Shown: one piece after another, positions 27,561 through 37,371 of the stretch
Layout: the number at the start of each line of letters is the position of its first letter
Position numbering within the stretch: position 1 is the first letter of the stretch
Source of the DNA: CAYOPZ01 sp964406005
GTDB taxonomy: Bacteria > Bacteroidota > Bacteroidia > Bacteroidales > SM23-62
Direction of reading: 5' to 3'
DNA length: 64,000 nucleotides
Assembly: GCA_964406005.1 (NCBI GenBank)
Contig: CAYOPZ010000003.1
Location: forward strand, 1-64,000
Program-made: the position numbers and the translations under genes
The notes under the pieces: model-generated
The model's database searches: none
The model's input: the letters and a program-made list of their open reading frames with translations, nothing else
Told to the model about the DNA's origin: nothing

Positions 27561-29021
27561 ATGAGCACAGAAATCAGCAACCTCGAGCCCAAAGCCTTGT
27601 GGGGGATTTTTTATGAGCTGACCCGGATCCCGAGGCCCTCGAAAAAGGAGGGAAAAGCAGTTGAGTTTGCCAGGGCATTCGGGGAAAAGGAAGGCCTGGA
27701 AACCATGGTTGATCAGGCGGGCAATGTGGTCATCAGGAAACCTGCCGCCCCGGGCTACGAAAACAGAAAGGGAGTGATCCTCCAGGGGCACCTGGATATG
27801 GTCCCTCAGAAAAACAGCGAAACGGATCATGATTTTGAAAGGGACCCCATTGATGCCTGTATTGAAGGGGAATGGGTGAAGGCCCGTGGGACCACCCTGG
27901 GGTCGGACAACGGAATAGGCGTTGCCGCTGCACTTGCCGTGCTGCGGGACAAATCCCTCAGGCACGGTCCTTTGGAGGTTCTGCTGACCGTCGATGAGGA
28001 GACGGGTATGACCGGGGCTTTCCGTCTGCAGCGGGGAGTACTGGACGGAAAGATACTGATGAACCTCGATTCGGAAGATGAAGGTGAATTGTATATCGGT
28101 TGTGCCGGGGGTATGGATACAAGCGGTAAACTGAATTATAATGAAGAAAACGTACCCTCCGCTTCCACGGCTTTCAGGTTGTCGTTGACGGGCCTTAAAG
28201 GCGGGCATTCGGGACTGGATATCGGCCTGGGTCGCGGCAATTCGAATATCCTTATTTGCCGTTTCCTTTTTTCGGCCGGAAAGGAGTTTAAATTGCGCCT
28301 GGCAGGCATTGAAGGGGGCAACCTGAGAAATGCCATACCCAGGGAAACCATGGCGGTCGTGACCGTACCGGGAGAATCGACGGATGCTTTCCTGGAAAGT
28401 GTGAAAGCCCATGAGGAAATGTTCAGGGCCGAGCTGGGAAGCGTTGAACCCGGGCTTTCATTCAAGGCGCAGCCCTGCGGGCTTCCTGCCGGGGTGATTG
28501 ACATGGATGCACAGGACCGGATGGTTCGCGCCGTATTCGGACTTCCCAACGGTGTCATCCGGATGAGCGCCGATATGCCCGGTGTCGTGGAAACATCCTC
28601 CAATCTTGCCGTGGTAAAATCCGGGGAAGGGAGCATAAATATGCTGTGCCTGGTCAGAAGCTCGGTGGATACTGCCAAACTCAGCATTTCCCGTTCCCTG
28701 CAGTGCGTATTTGAACTGGCCGGCGCCGAAGTTACCCACGATGGCAGCTACCCGGGATGGAAACCCAATGTGGAATCCGCCATCCTGAAAATCATGAAAA
28801 CCGTTTACAGTGAGCGATTCGGGAAGGTGCCGGAGGTGAAGGTAATTCACGCGGGGCTTGAGTGCGGCATTATCGGCGATGCATACCCCGGACTGGATAT
28901 GATCTCTTTCGGGCCTACCATACGATCTCCGCATTCACCCGATGAAAAGGTGAATATAGAAAGTGTCAAAAAATTCTGGGATTATCTCGTAATGACCCTT
29001 GAACAGATCCCGGAGAATTAA
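27561..29021 (+). CDS. pepD: aminoacyl-histidine dipeptidase (M20 family)
   Basis: A 486-residue zinc dipeptidase (Xaa-His, carnosine-type). Metal and catalytic residues are in LQGHLDMVPQK, TLGSDNGIGVAAALAVL, TVDEETGMTGAF and NLDSEDEGELYIGCAGG; the lid/dimer domain lies in the middle, and HAGLECGI and SPHSPDEKVNIESV near the C terminus carry the remaining ligands. No signal peptide, so cytoplasmic. It sits 25 bases after the MFS transporter, suggesting import and hydrolysis of dipeptides. The 3' end overlaps metF (opposite strand) by four bases. Confidence 0.93.
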   Translation: MSTEISNLEPKALWGIFYELTRIPRPSKKEGKAVEFARAFGEKEGLETMVDQAGNVVIRKPAAPGYENRKGVILQGHLDMVPQKNSETDHDFERDPIDACIEGEWVKARGTTLGSDNGIGVAAALAVLRDKSLRHGPLEVLLTVDEETGMTGAFRLQRGVLDGKILMNLDSEDEGELYIGCAGGMDTSGKLNYNEENVPSASTAFRLSLTGLKGGHSGLDIGLGRGNSNILICRFLFSAGKEFKLRLAGIEGGNLRNAIPRETMAVVTVPGESTDAFLESVKAHEEMFRAELGSVEPGLSFKAQPCGLPAGVIDMDAQDRMVRAVFGLPNGVIRMSADMPGVVETSSNLAVVKSGEGSINMLCLVRSSVDTAKLSISRSLQCVFELAGAEVTHDGSYPGWKPNVESAILKIMKTVYSERFGKVPEVKVIHAGLECGIIGDAYPGLDMISFGPTIRSPHSPDEKVNIESVKKFWDYLVMTLEQIPEN

Positions 29022-29971
29022 AATATCTCCCTGGCTATCTGTTTTATATTATCCGAGATGCCAATGGTGTAAAAATGGATCGCAGGTACGCCGGCAGCCT
29101 TAAGTTCCCTGCTCTGCCGGATTGTCCATTCCACACCCGCCTGTTTTGCCTCGGCATCGGTTTTGCATTTACTGACTTCCCGGACCAGCTCTTCCGGGAT
29201 ATCGACGGAGAATGTCTGGGGCAGCAGCTTTAAATCGTTCAGGAATGTTATGGGCTTGATGCCCGGTATGATGGGGACAGTGATGCCCTTTTCGCGGCAG
29301 AGTTTGACAAATTCGAAATAACTGGCATTGTTGAAAAACATTTGAGTGACAATATAATCCGCTCCCGCATCCACCTTTTCTTTCAGGAAATTCAGATCCG
29401 ACTCCATATTGGGTGCCTCGAAATGTTTTTCCGGATAACCTGCCACGCCCACCGAAAAATCCGTTGGGGTTGCATCTTCGATCTCATCTTCCAGGTAAAT
29501 CCCCTTGTTCATATTCATGATCTGCCTGACCAGGTCAACGGCATGTTCATGCCCGTTTTCTTCAGGAATAAACCTTTTTTTTCCTTTCGGGGGATCTCCC
29601 CTGAGAACAAGCAGGTTATTCATGCCAAGGAAATGCAGGTCTATCAGGGCATTCTCCGTATCTTCCCTGCTGAACCCGCCGCAGATCAGGTGGGGCACGA
29701 CGGTCACCTTGTACCGGTATTTGATGGCGGCGGAGATGGCAACCGTACCCGGCCTTTTGCGTACCACTCTTTTTTCCACCAACATGGGGTTGATGGTTTT
29801 GTAGACCACTACCTGCTGGTGATAGGTAATGTTGATATTCAGAGGATTGAACTCCATCAGAGGGTCGATTGCAGCATATATCTTTTCTATGCTGTGACCC
29901 TTTATCGGTGGCAGCAATTCAAATGAAAAAAGGGTCTCCTTTGTCCTGCGTAGCTGATCTATTACTTTCAC
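29018..29971 (-). CDS. metF: methylenetetrahydrofolate reductase
   Basis: A 317-residue TIM-barrel flavoenzyme that reduces 5,10-methylene-THF to 5-methyl-THF. FSFELLPPIKGHSIEKIY, NINITYHQ, LLVLRGDPPKGKK, GVAGYPEKHFEAPN and DYIVTQMFFNN are family segments. It follows metH by six bases and so shares its SAM-controlled transcript; its product is the methyl donor for MetH. Length is normal for the bacterial enzyme. Confidence 0.95.
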   Translation of the reverse strand: MKVIDQLRRTKETLFSFELLPPIKGHSIEKIYAAIDPLMEFNPLNINITYHQQVVVYKTINPMLVEKRVVRKRPGTVAISAAIKYRYKVTVVPHLICGGFSREDTENALIDLHFLGMNNLLVLRGDPPKGKKRFIPEENGHEHAVDLVRQIMNMNKGIYLEDEIEDATPTDFSVGVAGYPEKHFEAPNMESDLNFLKEKVDAGADYIVTQMFFNNASYFEFVKLCREKGITVPIIPGIKPITFLNDLKLLPQTFSVDIPEELVREVSKCKTDAEAKQAGVEWTIRQSRELKAAGVPAIHFYTIGISDNIKQIAREIF

Positions 29972-29977
29972 TCGACT

Positions 29978-32900
29978 TTATTTATAATTCAGATTGCTTG
30001 CAAGCCATTTTTCCACGGTTTCCAGATTCACTTTTTTCCTTGCCGCGTAATCCTTTGCCTGGTCGAGCCCGATCTTTCCCACGAAAAAGTACCGCGATTC
30101 AGGGTGGGCAAACATCAGGCCGCTTACGGAAGCGGCCGGGTACATGGAATAATTCTCGGTCAGGCCGATGCCTGTGGTTTTTTCTGCATCAAGGAGTCTG
30201 AAGATCGTTTCTTTTTCGGAATGATCGGGACATGCAGGATACCCGTGTGCGGGCCTTATGCCCTGATAATTTTCCAGGATCAGATCTTCCAGGTTGAGTT
30301 TCTCGTCAGGTTTATATCCCCAGAATTCCCTGCGGACTTTTTCATGCAGCAGTTCCGTGAAGGCTTCGGCGAGCCTGTCGGCCAGTGCTTTCAGCATGAT
30401 GATGCTGTAATCATCATGGTTCTTTTCAAATTCCTTCAGGTGCTTTTCAATGCCCAGTCCTGCCGTTACGGCAAATACACCGAGGTAATCAATCCGTCCG
30501 CTGCTTTTCGGCGCTATGAAATCCGACAGGCTGAGGTTGGGCGCATTGCCGTCTTTTTTCTGCTGGCTCCTCAGGTTCATGAAAGTTGCCACGATTTCCG
30601 AGCGGTTCTCATCCCCGTACACTTCGATATCGTCGCCCACTGAGTTCACCGGAAAAAAACCCACCACACCATTTGCACTGAGCGCTTTTTCCTGCTCTAT
30701 CCAGTCCAGCATGTTCAGGGCGTCCTTATAAAGCTTTCTGGCTTCTGTGCCCTGTTTGGGATCTTCCAGGATGTCCGGCCATTTCCCTCTGAGTTGCCAT
30801 ACAAGGAAGAAGAATATCCAGCTGATGTACTCCCTGATCCCGGCAACCGGGTAATCCCTGAGAACCTGAATCCCCATGTTTGCCGGGCGGTAAATGGGCG
30901 CATCCTCCCAGTTGATCCTGAGCCTGTTTTCCCTTGCCTGTTCGATGCCGAGGTACCGGACCCGGTCTCCTGCGCTTTTATAGCTTTCGCGGAGATCCCT
31001 GTATTCTTCCCTGATCATGGATGCGAAAGCCTTTTTTTTCTCAGGGGACAACAGCTGTGACGCCACGGATACGCTCCGTGAAGCATCTTTCACATGTACA
31101 ACGGGCTGTGAATAGTTATCCTCAATCTTCACAGCCGTATGTATCCTGGAGGTTGTGGCACCGCCGACCAGCAGGGGCATGCTCAGCCGGTTCCTTTCCA
31201 TTTCACGGGCCACATGCGCCATTTCTTCAAGCGAAGGAGTGATCAGTCCGCTCAGCCCCACGATATCAACCTTTTCTTCCCGGGCGGTTTGAATGATCTT
31301 CTCCGCAGGGACCATTACCCCCAGGTCGACAATTTCAAAATTATTGCAGCCCAGCACAACGGAGACTATGTTCTTTCCGATGTCATGTACATCTCCCTTT
31401 ACGGTCGCCATAAGAATCTTGCCGGCACTCGAACCTGCTCCGGAGGTTTTCCTTTCCTGTTCAATGTACGGCAGAAGGGTGGCTACGGCTTTTTTCATTA
31501 CCCTGGCGCTTTTCACTACCTGTGGAAGGAACATTTTACCTTCGCCGAAAAGATCTCCCACAATGTTCATTCCTTTCATAAGAGGGCCCTCTATGATCTC
31601 AAGGGCCGAATCGTAATGGTTCCGTGCCTCAAGTACATCCTGTTCAACATGATCGGTGATGCCTTTGACCAGTGCATGTTTCAGCCTTTCTTCCACTGTC
31701 CCCTTCCGCCATTCGTCCTTTTTTTCCTTTCCCCTCCGGCTCTGTTTCAGGTTTTCAGCATGGCTGATAAGTCTCTCTGTGGCATCTTCCCTCCGGTTCA
31801 GTACCACATCTTCAACCAGAATGAGCAGATCTTCCGGGATCTCGTCATATACCTGGAGCATCCCCGGATTTACGATCCCCATATCAAGCCCCGCCTGAAT
31901 TGCATGATAGAGAAAAACCGAGTGCATGGCTTCCCTTACCGTATTGTTCCCCCGGAAGGAAAAGGAGAGATTGCTTATCCCTCCGCTGACTTTTGCCAGG
32001 GGAAGGTTCTTTTTGATCCACGCTGTGGCACGGATGAAATCCACAGCATAGTTATTGTGCTCACTGATCCCGGTTGCGACGGTTAGGATGTTGGGATCGA
32101 AAATGATGTCCTCGGCCGGGAAACCCACCTTTTCGGTAAGAATGCCGTAAGCCCTCCGGCAGATCCCTGTTTTGCGTTCGAAGGTAACGGCCTGGCCCTT
32201 CTCATCAAATGCCATGACGATTGCGGCGGCACCGTAATTTTTGATTCTTAACGCCTGTTCCCGGAAGACCTCTTCTCCATCCTTGAGGCTGATGGAATTT
32301 ACAATTGCCCTGCCCTGCAGGCATTTAAGCCCTGCTTCAATGACATTCCACTTTGAAGAATCTATCATGACCGGCAGGCGGGCAATGTCGGGCTCTGACA
32401 TCAGCATATTGAGGAAACTGGTCATTTCCTTTTCCGCATCCAGCATGGCATCGTCCATATTCACATCAATGATCTGCGCACCCCCTTCAACCTGGTCGCG
32501 CGCAATGGAAAGGGCTTTTTCATAGTTTCCTTCGGAGATCAGCCGTGCAAATTTTTTGGAACCGCTGACATTGGTACGCTCACCGATGTTGATAAAATTG
32601 CTTCCCGGGAATATGGTCAGGGCTTCCAGTCCACTGAGTTTCAATTCTTTCCTGGCTTCGGGCGGCTCTCTTTTTTCTGCCTCATCGGCGATTTTCCTGA
32701 AAGCGCGGATATGCCCTGGTGTGGTACCGCAGCAGCCTCCGATGATATTGACAAAACGATTGTCCGTAAAGTCTTTCAGGTATGAGGCCATTTCTTCCGG
32801 CCCCTGGTCATACTCCCCGAACTGGTTGGGAAAGCCGGCATTCGGGTATACACTTACGAAATGGTGGGTGCTGGCGGACAGTTCCTCCAGGTAGGGTCTC

Positions 32901-33697
32901 ATTTCCCTTGCGCCAAGGCTGCAGTTCAATCCGAGGGCCAGTACATCGAGATGGCTGACCGAATGGATAAACGCCTTAAGGGTCTGTCCTGACAGCGTCC
33001 TTCCGCTGGCGTCCGTAATGGTTCCGGAGATGATCACCGGATAAGGGCGGCCCAGATCTGCAAAAAGCGATTCGAGCGCGTATATGGCAGCCTTGGCATT
33101 AAGTGTGTCGAATATGGTTTCTACGGCCAGAATATCCGCACCCCCTTCAATCAGTGCGGATGCTTGTTCACCGTAGGTTTCCACCAGTTCGTCGAAATCA
33201 ATGGCCCGGTATCCGGGGTTGTTGACATCGGGTGAAATGGATGCCGTTTTATTGGTGGGGCCTATTGAGCCGGCGACAAACCTTGGCCTGTCAGGGTTCA
33301 TGCCGGTGTATTTCAGGCATGCCTGTTTTGCCAGGCGTGCGGCTTCCCTGTTCATTTCCGGGACATGACTTTCCATATGGTAGTCACTCTGGGAGATGCG
33401 GTTTCCATTGAATGTGTTGGTTTCGATGATATCGGCGCCGGCTTCCAGGTAATTCTCATGGATCTCCCTGATGATGCCGGGCTGGGTAAGGGTTAACAGA
33501 TCGTTGTTCCCCATCAGGTCATGCGGGAAGCTTTCAAACCGTTTCCCCCTGAAATCGGATTCCTTGAGGCGGTATTCCTGTATCAGGGATCCCATTGCAC
33601 CGTCCATTACGAGAACCCTTTTCTCCAGTTCCCTGTAAACGGGATGTTCCTTTATTGATATTTTACGGTCCTTACTGTTCATATCGTTTTCGGGCAA
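29978..33697 (-). CDS. metH: cobalamin-dependent methionine synthase
   Basis: A 1239-residue four-module enzyme. The homocysteine-binding barrel (1 to about 345) has zinc cysteines in LGLNCSLGAREM and GGCCGTTPGHI. The methyl-THF barrel (about 365-640) includes FINIGERTNVSGSKKF and IIDVNMDDAM. The cap and B12 module carry DVHDIGKNIV, whose histidine ligates cobalt. The C-terminal AdoMet reactivation domain has RPAHGYPACPDH and YFFVGKIG. All parts are present, so the enzyme depends on cobalamin. It is the first gene of metH-metF, preceded by a SAM-I riboswitch and a strong promoter. Confidence 0.97.
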   Translation of the reverse strand: MPENDMNSKDRKISIKEHPVYRELEKRVLVMDGAMGSLIQEYRLKESDFRGKRFESFPHDLMGNNDLLTLTQPGIIREIHENYLEAGADIIETNTFNGNRISQSDYHMESHVPEMNREAARLAKQACLKYTGMNPDRPRFVAGSIGPTNKTASISPDVNNPGYRAIDFDELVETYGEQASALIEGGADILAVETIFDTLNAKAAIYALESLFADLGRPYPVIISGTITDASGRTLSGQTLKAFIHSVSHLDVLALGLNCSLGAREMRPYLEELSASTHHFVSVYPNAGFPNQFGEYDQGPEEMASYLKDFTDNRFVNIIGGCCGTTPGHIRAFRKIADEAEKREPPEARKELKLSGLEALTIFPGSNFINIGERTNVSGSKKFARLISEGNYEKALSIARDQVEGGAQIIDVNMDDAMLDAEKEMTSFLNMLMSEPDIARLPVMIDSSKWNVIEAGLKCLQGRAIVNSISLKDGEEVFREQALRIKNYGAAAIVMAFDEKGQAVTFERKTGICRRAYGILTEKVGFPAEDIIFDPNILTVATGISEHNNYAVDFIRATAWIKKNLPLAKVSGGISNLSFSFRGNNTVREAMHSVFLYHAIQAGLDMGIVNPGMLQVYDEIPEDLLILVEDVVLNRREDATERLISHAENLKQSRRGKEKKDEWRKGTVEERLKHALVKGITDHVEQDVLEARNHYDSALEIIEGPLMKGMNIVGDLFGEGKMFLPQVVKSARVMKKAVATLLPYIEQERKTSGAGSSAGKILMATVKGDVHDIGKNIVSVVLGCNNFEIVDLGVMVPAEKIIQTAREEKVDIVGLSGLITPSLEEMAHVAREMERNRLSMPLLVGGATTSRIHTAVKIEDNYSQPVVHVKDASRSVSVASQLLSPEKKKAFASMIREEYRDLRESYKSAGDRVRYLGIEQARENRLRINWEDAPIYRPANMGIQVLRDYPVAGIREYISWIFFFLVWQLRGKWPDILEDPKQGTEARKLYKDALNMLDWIEQEKALSANGVVGFFPVNSVGDDIEVYGDENRSEIVATFMNLRSQQKKDGNAPNLSLSDFIAPKSSGRIDYLGVFAVTAGLGIEKHLKEFEKNHDDYSIIMLKALADRLAEAFTELLHEKVRREFWGYKPDEKLNLEDLILENYQGIRPAHGYPACPDHSEKETIFRLLDAEKTTGIGLTENYSMYPAASVSGLMFAHPESRYFFVGKIGLDQAKDYAARKKVNLETVEKWLASNLNYK

Positions 33698-33761
33698 CCT
33701 CAGTTAAAATACATTAACCATATGGTTATTCCTCATCTAATCATACTGTTAACACTGCAGC

Positions 33762-33872
33762 GCTTAAATTATAATTCCCTTTCAGGGCCAGGTATTAGCA
33801 CCTTTTCCCGCAAGCCGGGATGGTTGCTAGAGGTTCCCGGAGCCTGGTCTCTCCCCTCTTCTTTATAACCCA
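33762..33872 (-). promoter_or_regulatory. SAM-I (S-box) riboswitch controlling metH-metF
   Basis: Read on the minus strand the leader shows the S-box core in order: GAGAGACCAGGCTC, GGAACCTCTAGCAACC, a CCCGGC/GCGGG-type hairpin, then AAGGTGCTAATACCTGG. A closing stem can form between TTATAA on each side (33864-33869 with about 33767-33772). AdoMet binding is expected to switch off expression. No clear terminator with a T tract follows, so translational control is possible. Confidence 0.9.
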
Positions 33873-33906
33873 AACACTCCTGTTCACGGAGGGTGGAGTC
33901 AGGCAA

Positions 33907-33937
33907 CAAAGGTAGTCATATTTGGAATTATTCCAAA
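33907..33937 (-). promoter_or_regulatory. promoter of metH-metF
   Basis: On the minus strand: TTTG (33934-33937), 19 bases, then TACCTTTG (33907-33914), an exact fit to the Bacteroidota -33/-7 pattern. It puts transcription start near 33900, just ahead of the SAM-I element. A 17-base dyad, TTTGGAAT-T-ATTCCAAA (33921-33937), covers the -33 box; it could be a regulator site or the terminator of an overlapping transcript. Confidence 0.75.
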
Positions 33938-33940
33938 CTT

Positions 33941-36900
33941 CTAAACCCTGACACCGAGTACGAGTATATCATCCACCTGCTGGTATCCGTGCATCCATTG
34001 CTCGAGGATATCGTAAAGGATTTGCTTTTGCTTTGCCATGGGCTGGCTGTGCACTTCGGTAAGCAGTGCTTTCAGGGATTTGGACAGGAATTTCTTACCT
34101 TGCTCACCGCCTATCTGGTCCTGAAATCCGTCCGAGAAAATATAAAGGCAATCGCCCTTTTCCAGTTGAATTTTATGATCCAGGAAGCGGGATTCTTCAC
34201 CCATATGGATACCAATGGGCATTCTGTCGGCTTTATATTCTGTCAGTTCTGTATCGCGTATCAGGTACAGGGGATTGAAGGCGCCGGAATACTGAAGGTT
34301 CATGTTCTTACGGTCCAGGATGCAAAGAGCGATGTCCATCCCGTCTTTCGATTCCCCCCCCTCGGATTGTGACAGCGTTTCCTTTACATGGTTCCTGAGT
34401 TGATCGAGTATCTTTCCTGAAGAGATCTGCCTGGATGTATTCACGATCTCATTCAGGAAGGATATCCCCAGCATGCTCATAAATGCTCCGGGTACCCCAT
34501 GGCCGGTGCAATCGGCAGCTGTAAAAATGACTTTTTCGTCCTTGGAGGAGATCCAGTAAAAGTCACCGCTGACTATATCCCTCGGAAGGTACAGTATGAA
34601 ATGTTCCGGCATGATGTTCTGTATGGAATGATCGGCCGGGAGCACTGCTTTCTGTATGCGCTGGGCATAATGGATGCTGTCCATGATCTCCTTCTTCTGC
34701 TCGGCAATTTCGTCCTTCTGCTTCCGGATCTCCGCGGTACGTTTCCTGACTTTTTCCTCGAGTATCTGGTTGTCCCGGCGCAACTTCCTTACGCGCCACC
34801 GGATGAGCAGGACCACAATTGTGATAAGCAGGGCGGAGGCCAGGCTGATAAACCACCAGCTCAGCCAGAATGGAGGTCTGATGACAATGGGAAAACTTTT
34901 CATGTCCGTGGTCTGGTTCAGGACGTTTTTTGCCCTCACATGCAGTGTAAACCTTCCCATGGGAAGAGCCGGGAAACTGAGACCGGGAACCCTGTCCCAT
35001 TCCGACCATCCTTCCGACATCCCCTCCACGAAATACTGATATGAGGTGGAGTTTTCCTTCAGGTAAAAAGGTGCGGACAGGTCGAATACGATGGACCTGT
35101 CATAATAACCGAACTGGAGGGTGCCCAGGTCATAATGCCGTGTGTCGTCATACACTTCTTTCAGGAAGATATTAAAATCAGGCCTGTACCGGGGAACATT
35201 GTCGCTGACGATCTTATGGAGATGCTGCCCTTCGTGAAGAACCCAGACATTCCCGCTTTTATCGAGGAAAAGGTCGGAAATATCGCTGAAAAGGTTGAGG
35301 AACAGATCTATACTGTCGGAATAGTTTTCCTGGTTTTTCAGGCTTAACCATTTTTCTCCCGATCTGATCCAGGTAATGGCACCGGTGGATACCAGTATCC
35401 GGGAAACGGGCTGCTGTGTGATGTAGCCCGTTTCATAAAGGCTGTCTCCCGAATGATGGTAGATGCCGCCTGAGACGAAAAAAAACACGGTATCGTGAAT
35501 GTTTCTCAGTGTCACGGGATCGTAGAACTCTTCATGGAATTCGAAGCTTTCCATGGTAGTCACCGAATCGTTTACATGGCATATCCTGTAGGCAAGGTTA
35601 TCGCAGCCCAGCCAGACGGTGCTGTCATTTTCTTCGCAGACAGAATAGATATCGTCCTTTATGTACAGGTAGTTTTCGGTGCTTTGCCATTCACCGTCAA
35701 TGAATTCCATGGTATGGACCGTCTCATCGGTCAGAACATACATTCTTCCGGGATCGGTGGTAGGGAAGATTCCTTCGACATACCAGTCCGGCCGGATGGC
35801 CCTCAATTGTTTCTCAACGATTTCGTAGAGGCCCGCATTGGTTGCTACGATGATCCTGTCTTCCATGGGGACCATATCCTTGGCCCTGCTGTCGAGTTTC
35901 CCCAGGAGGGTATATTCATGGCTGATCGCCTGCAGTGAATAGATTTTCTGCTTAATATAACGGGTACTGCTTACCGCACCCGGCTCCTCCTGCTCTTCCA
36001 CTTTTACTATGCTTGTGATCTTGGAGATCAGCGATTTTAATCCCGTGGACTGATCTTCCGGGCTTTCCCCTTCAGCGGCTTCATTCCCCTGTCTCCTGGC
36101 CTCCCTTCTTTCCTGTCTCTTAAGTTGCCTGAGTTCCCGTGCGGAAAGGTTTTCCTGCCCGGGTGTTTCCTCAGGACCCGTTTCCGCTGAAGTTCCGGAT
36201 GTTTCTCCTGCAGTTGAGGCCGGGGTGCTTACCCGCACCATGATTTCCTTTTCCTGGAATTCCTTTTTTTCTTCCAGATAATAAATCGCATCGTGTGTGC
36301 CTACATAAACAATGCTGTCCAGGACGGCAACGGCAGTCAGGGTACCGCTCAGGCCCGGATAGTTCTCGAACGAACTGATGGGAAGATCCATATCCGCCCT
36401 TGTCAGTCCGTACTGGTGAGAGAGCCAGAGCCCTCCGTTGTTATCCGTCCCGATGGCATATATCTCGTCGTCGGGCAGGCCGGTATTGTAATTCAGTATA
36501 TTCAGGGTTTCTCCGCTGGCCACATCAGCGATCAGGCAACCTCCGAGAATCGTGGAAAACGCAAAAACATCCCGGTAAAGCCAGACCGCATCTTCCAGGT
36601 AACTCTCAGTGAGGTACTCCTGATCCTCCATCATTACCTGTTTAAAATTCATACCGTCAAACAGGAATACCCTGCTGTCGTCAAGGCCGAACAATGCAAG
36701 GCTGTCGGTGTAATTGACCCCGAATATGATTTCCGAAGCGGAAATGTCATTCTCTGTTTCGAACTTAAGGAATTCGCCTCCTGAAAGCTCATAAAGCCCT
36801 TTTCCGAGGAGGTTGACAAAAGCCCTGTCGCGGTATACGATGAGCCCGGAGAAGACATTCACGGAATCGGCCCGGTAGTAAGTGATGTTATATAATTCGT

Positions 36901-37360
36901 TCCGGTCTGCAATGGCAATCATGTCCTCCCCGTAATAGATGACATGCCGGGTTGTCTGGTAGATCCCGGCAATGTCACCCGGGTCATTTTCTTCGGAGTT
37001 AAGGCCGTAGTATTCATATACTCCTGCATCCGATTTCAACAGGTACCCGAAGAATCCCCGTCCCCCCGTATAGATCAGTGGAAGTGAGGAATCTGCCGAT
37101 ACCGCCATGGGGATGTTCGGAACCTGTATTACCTTCCATGCTTCCGAATCGAATGTGATGATCCCGGTATTTCCGGTGAATATCATTGTGTTCTCAAGAT
37201 CATCACAGATGCAGGTAATCTTATTCCCGGGTACCCGGTCGAGCTTGATATGTCTCATGTAAGGTTCCCCCTCCTGGGCTTCTGAAAGGATAGGAATAAG
37301 GCATAGGAGCCATGCCATGAAAAGCTGGCCTGTTCGGGTGTATTCTGTTATCAGTTTCAT
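33941..37360 (-). CDS. beta-propeller sensor with Y_Y_Y domain and SpoIIE/PP2C phosphatase
   Basis: An 1139-residue membrane protein. A signal peptide (about 10-28) is followed by two-component-type propeller repeats (to about 370 and again about 460-735), a Y_Y_Y domain (about 740-825, with YQYFVEGMSEGWSEWD), one membrane span (about 832-855), a coiled coil and a SpoIIE phosphatase (DIVSGDFYWISSKD, DCTGHGVPGAFMSM, FSDGFQDQIGG, DDILVLGVRV). This is the layout of hybrid two-component sensors with the kinase replaced by a phosphatase. A strongly charged insert (about 375-445, for example ELRQLKRQERREARRQ) splits the propeller. It follows the acyl-CoA synthetase by 11 bases on the same strand. 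Confidence 0.9.
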   Translation of the reverse strand: MKLITEYTRTGQLFMAWLLCLIPILSEAQEGEPYMRHIKLDRVPGNKITCICDDLENTMIFTGNTGIITFDSEAWKVIQVPNIPMAVSADSSLPLIYTGGRGFFGYLLKSDAGVYEYYGLNSEENDPGDIAGIYQTTRHVIYYGEDMIAIADRNELYNITYYRADSVNVFSGLIVYRDRAFVNLLGKGLYELSGGEFLKFETENDISASEIIFGVNYTDSLALFGLDDSRVFLFDGMNFKQVMMEDQEYLTESYLEDAVWLYRDVFAFSTILGGCLIADVASGETLNILNYNTGLPDDEIYAIGTDNNGGLWLSHQYGLTRADMDLPISSFENYPGLSGTLTAVAVLDSIVYVGTHDAIYYLEEKKEFQEKEIMVRVSTPASTAGETSGTSAETGPEETPGQENLSARELRQLKRQERREARRQGNEAAEGESPEDQSTGLKSLISKITSIVKVEEQEEPGAVSSTRYIKQKIYSLQAISHEYTLLGKLDSRAKDMVPMEDRIIVATNAGLYEIVEKQLRAIRPDWYVEGIFPTTDPGRMYVLTDETVHTMEFIDGEWQSTENYLYIKDDIYSVCEENDSTVWLGCDNLAYRICHVNDSVTTMESFEFHEEFYDPVTLRNIHDTVFFFVSGGIYHHSGDSLYETGYITQQPVSRILVSTGAITWIRSGEKWLSLKNQENYSDSIDLFLNLFSDISDLFLDKSGNVWVLHEGQHLHKIVSDNVPRYRPDFNIFLKEVYDDTRHYDLGTLQFGYYDRSIVFDLSAPFYLKENSTSYQYFVEGMSEGWSEWDRVPGLSFPALPMGRFTLHVRAKNVLNQTTDMKSFPIVIRPPFWLSWWFISLASALLITIVVLLIRWRVRKLRRDNQILEEKVRKRTAEIRKQKDEIAEQKKEIMDSIHYAQRIQKAVLPADHSIQNIMPEHFILYLPRDIVSGDFYWISSKDEKVIFTAADCTGHGVPGAFMSMLGISFLNEIVNTSRQISSGKILDQLRNHVKETLSQSEGGESKDGMDIALCILDRKNMNLQYSGAFNPLYLIRDTELTEYKADRMPIGIHMGEESRFLDHKIQLEKGDCLYIFSDGFQDQIGGEQGKKFLSKSLKALLTEVHSQPMAKQKQILYDILEQWMHGYQQVDDILVLGVRV

Positions 37361-37371
37361 GACTTGTTTTT

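Noticed and set aside
27537..28412. 291-codon open frame opposite pepD
   Set aside because: Antisense of conserved M20 peptidase motifs.
31139..32086. 315-codon open frame opposite metH
   Set aside because: Antisense of a fully conserved methionine synthase; composition is the complement of its codon pattern and no family match is seen.
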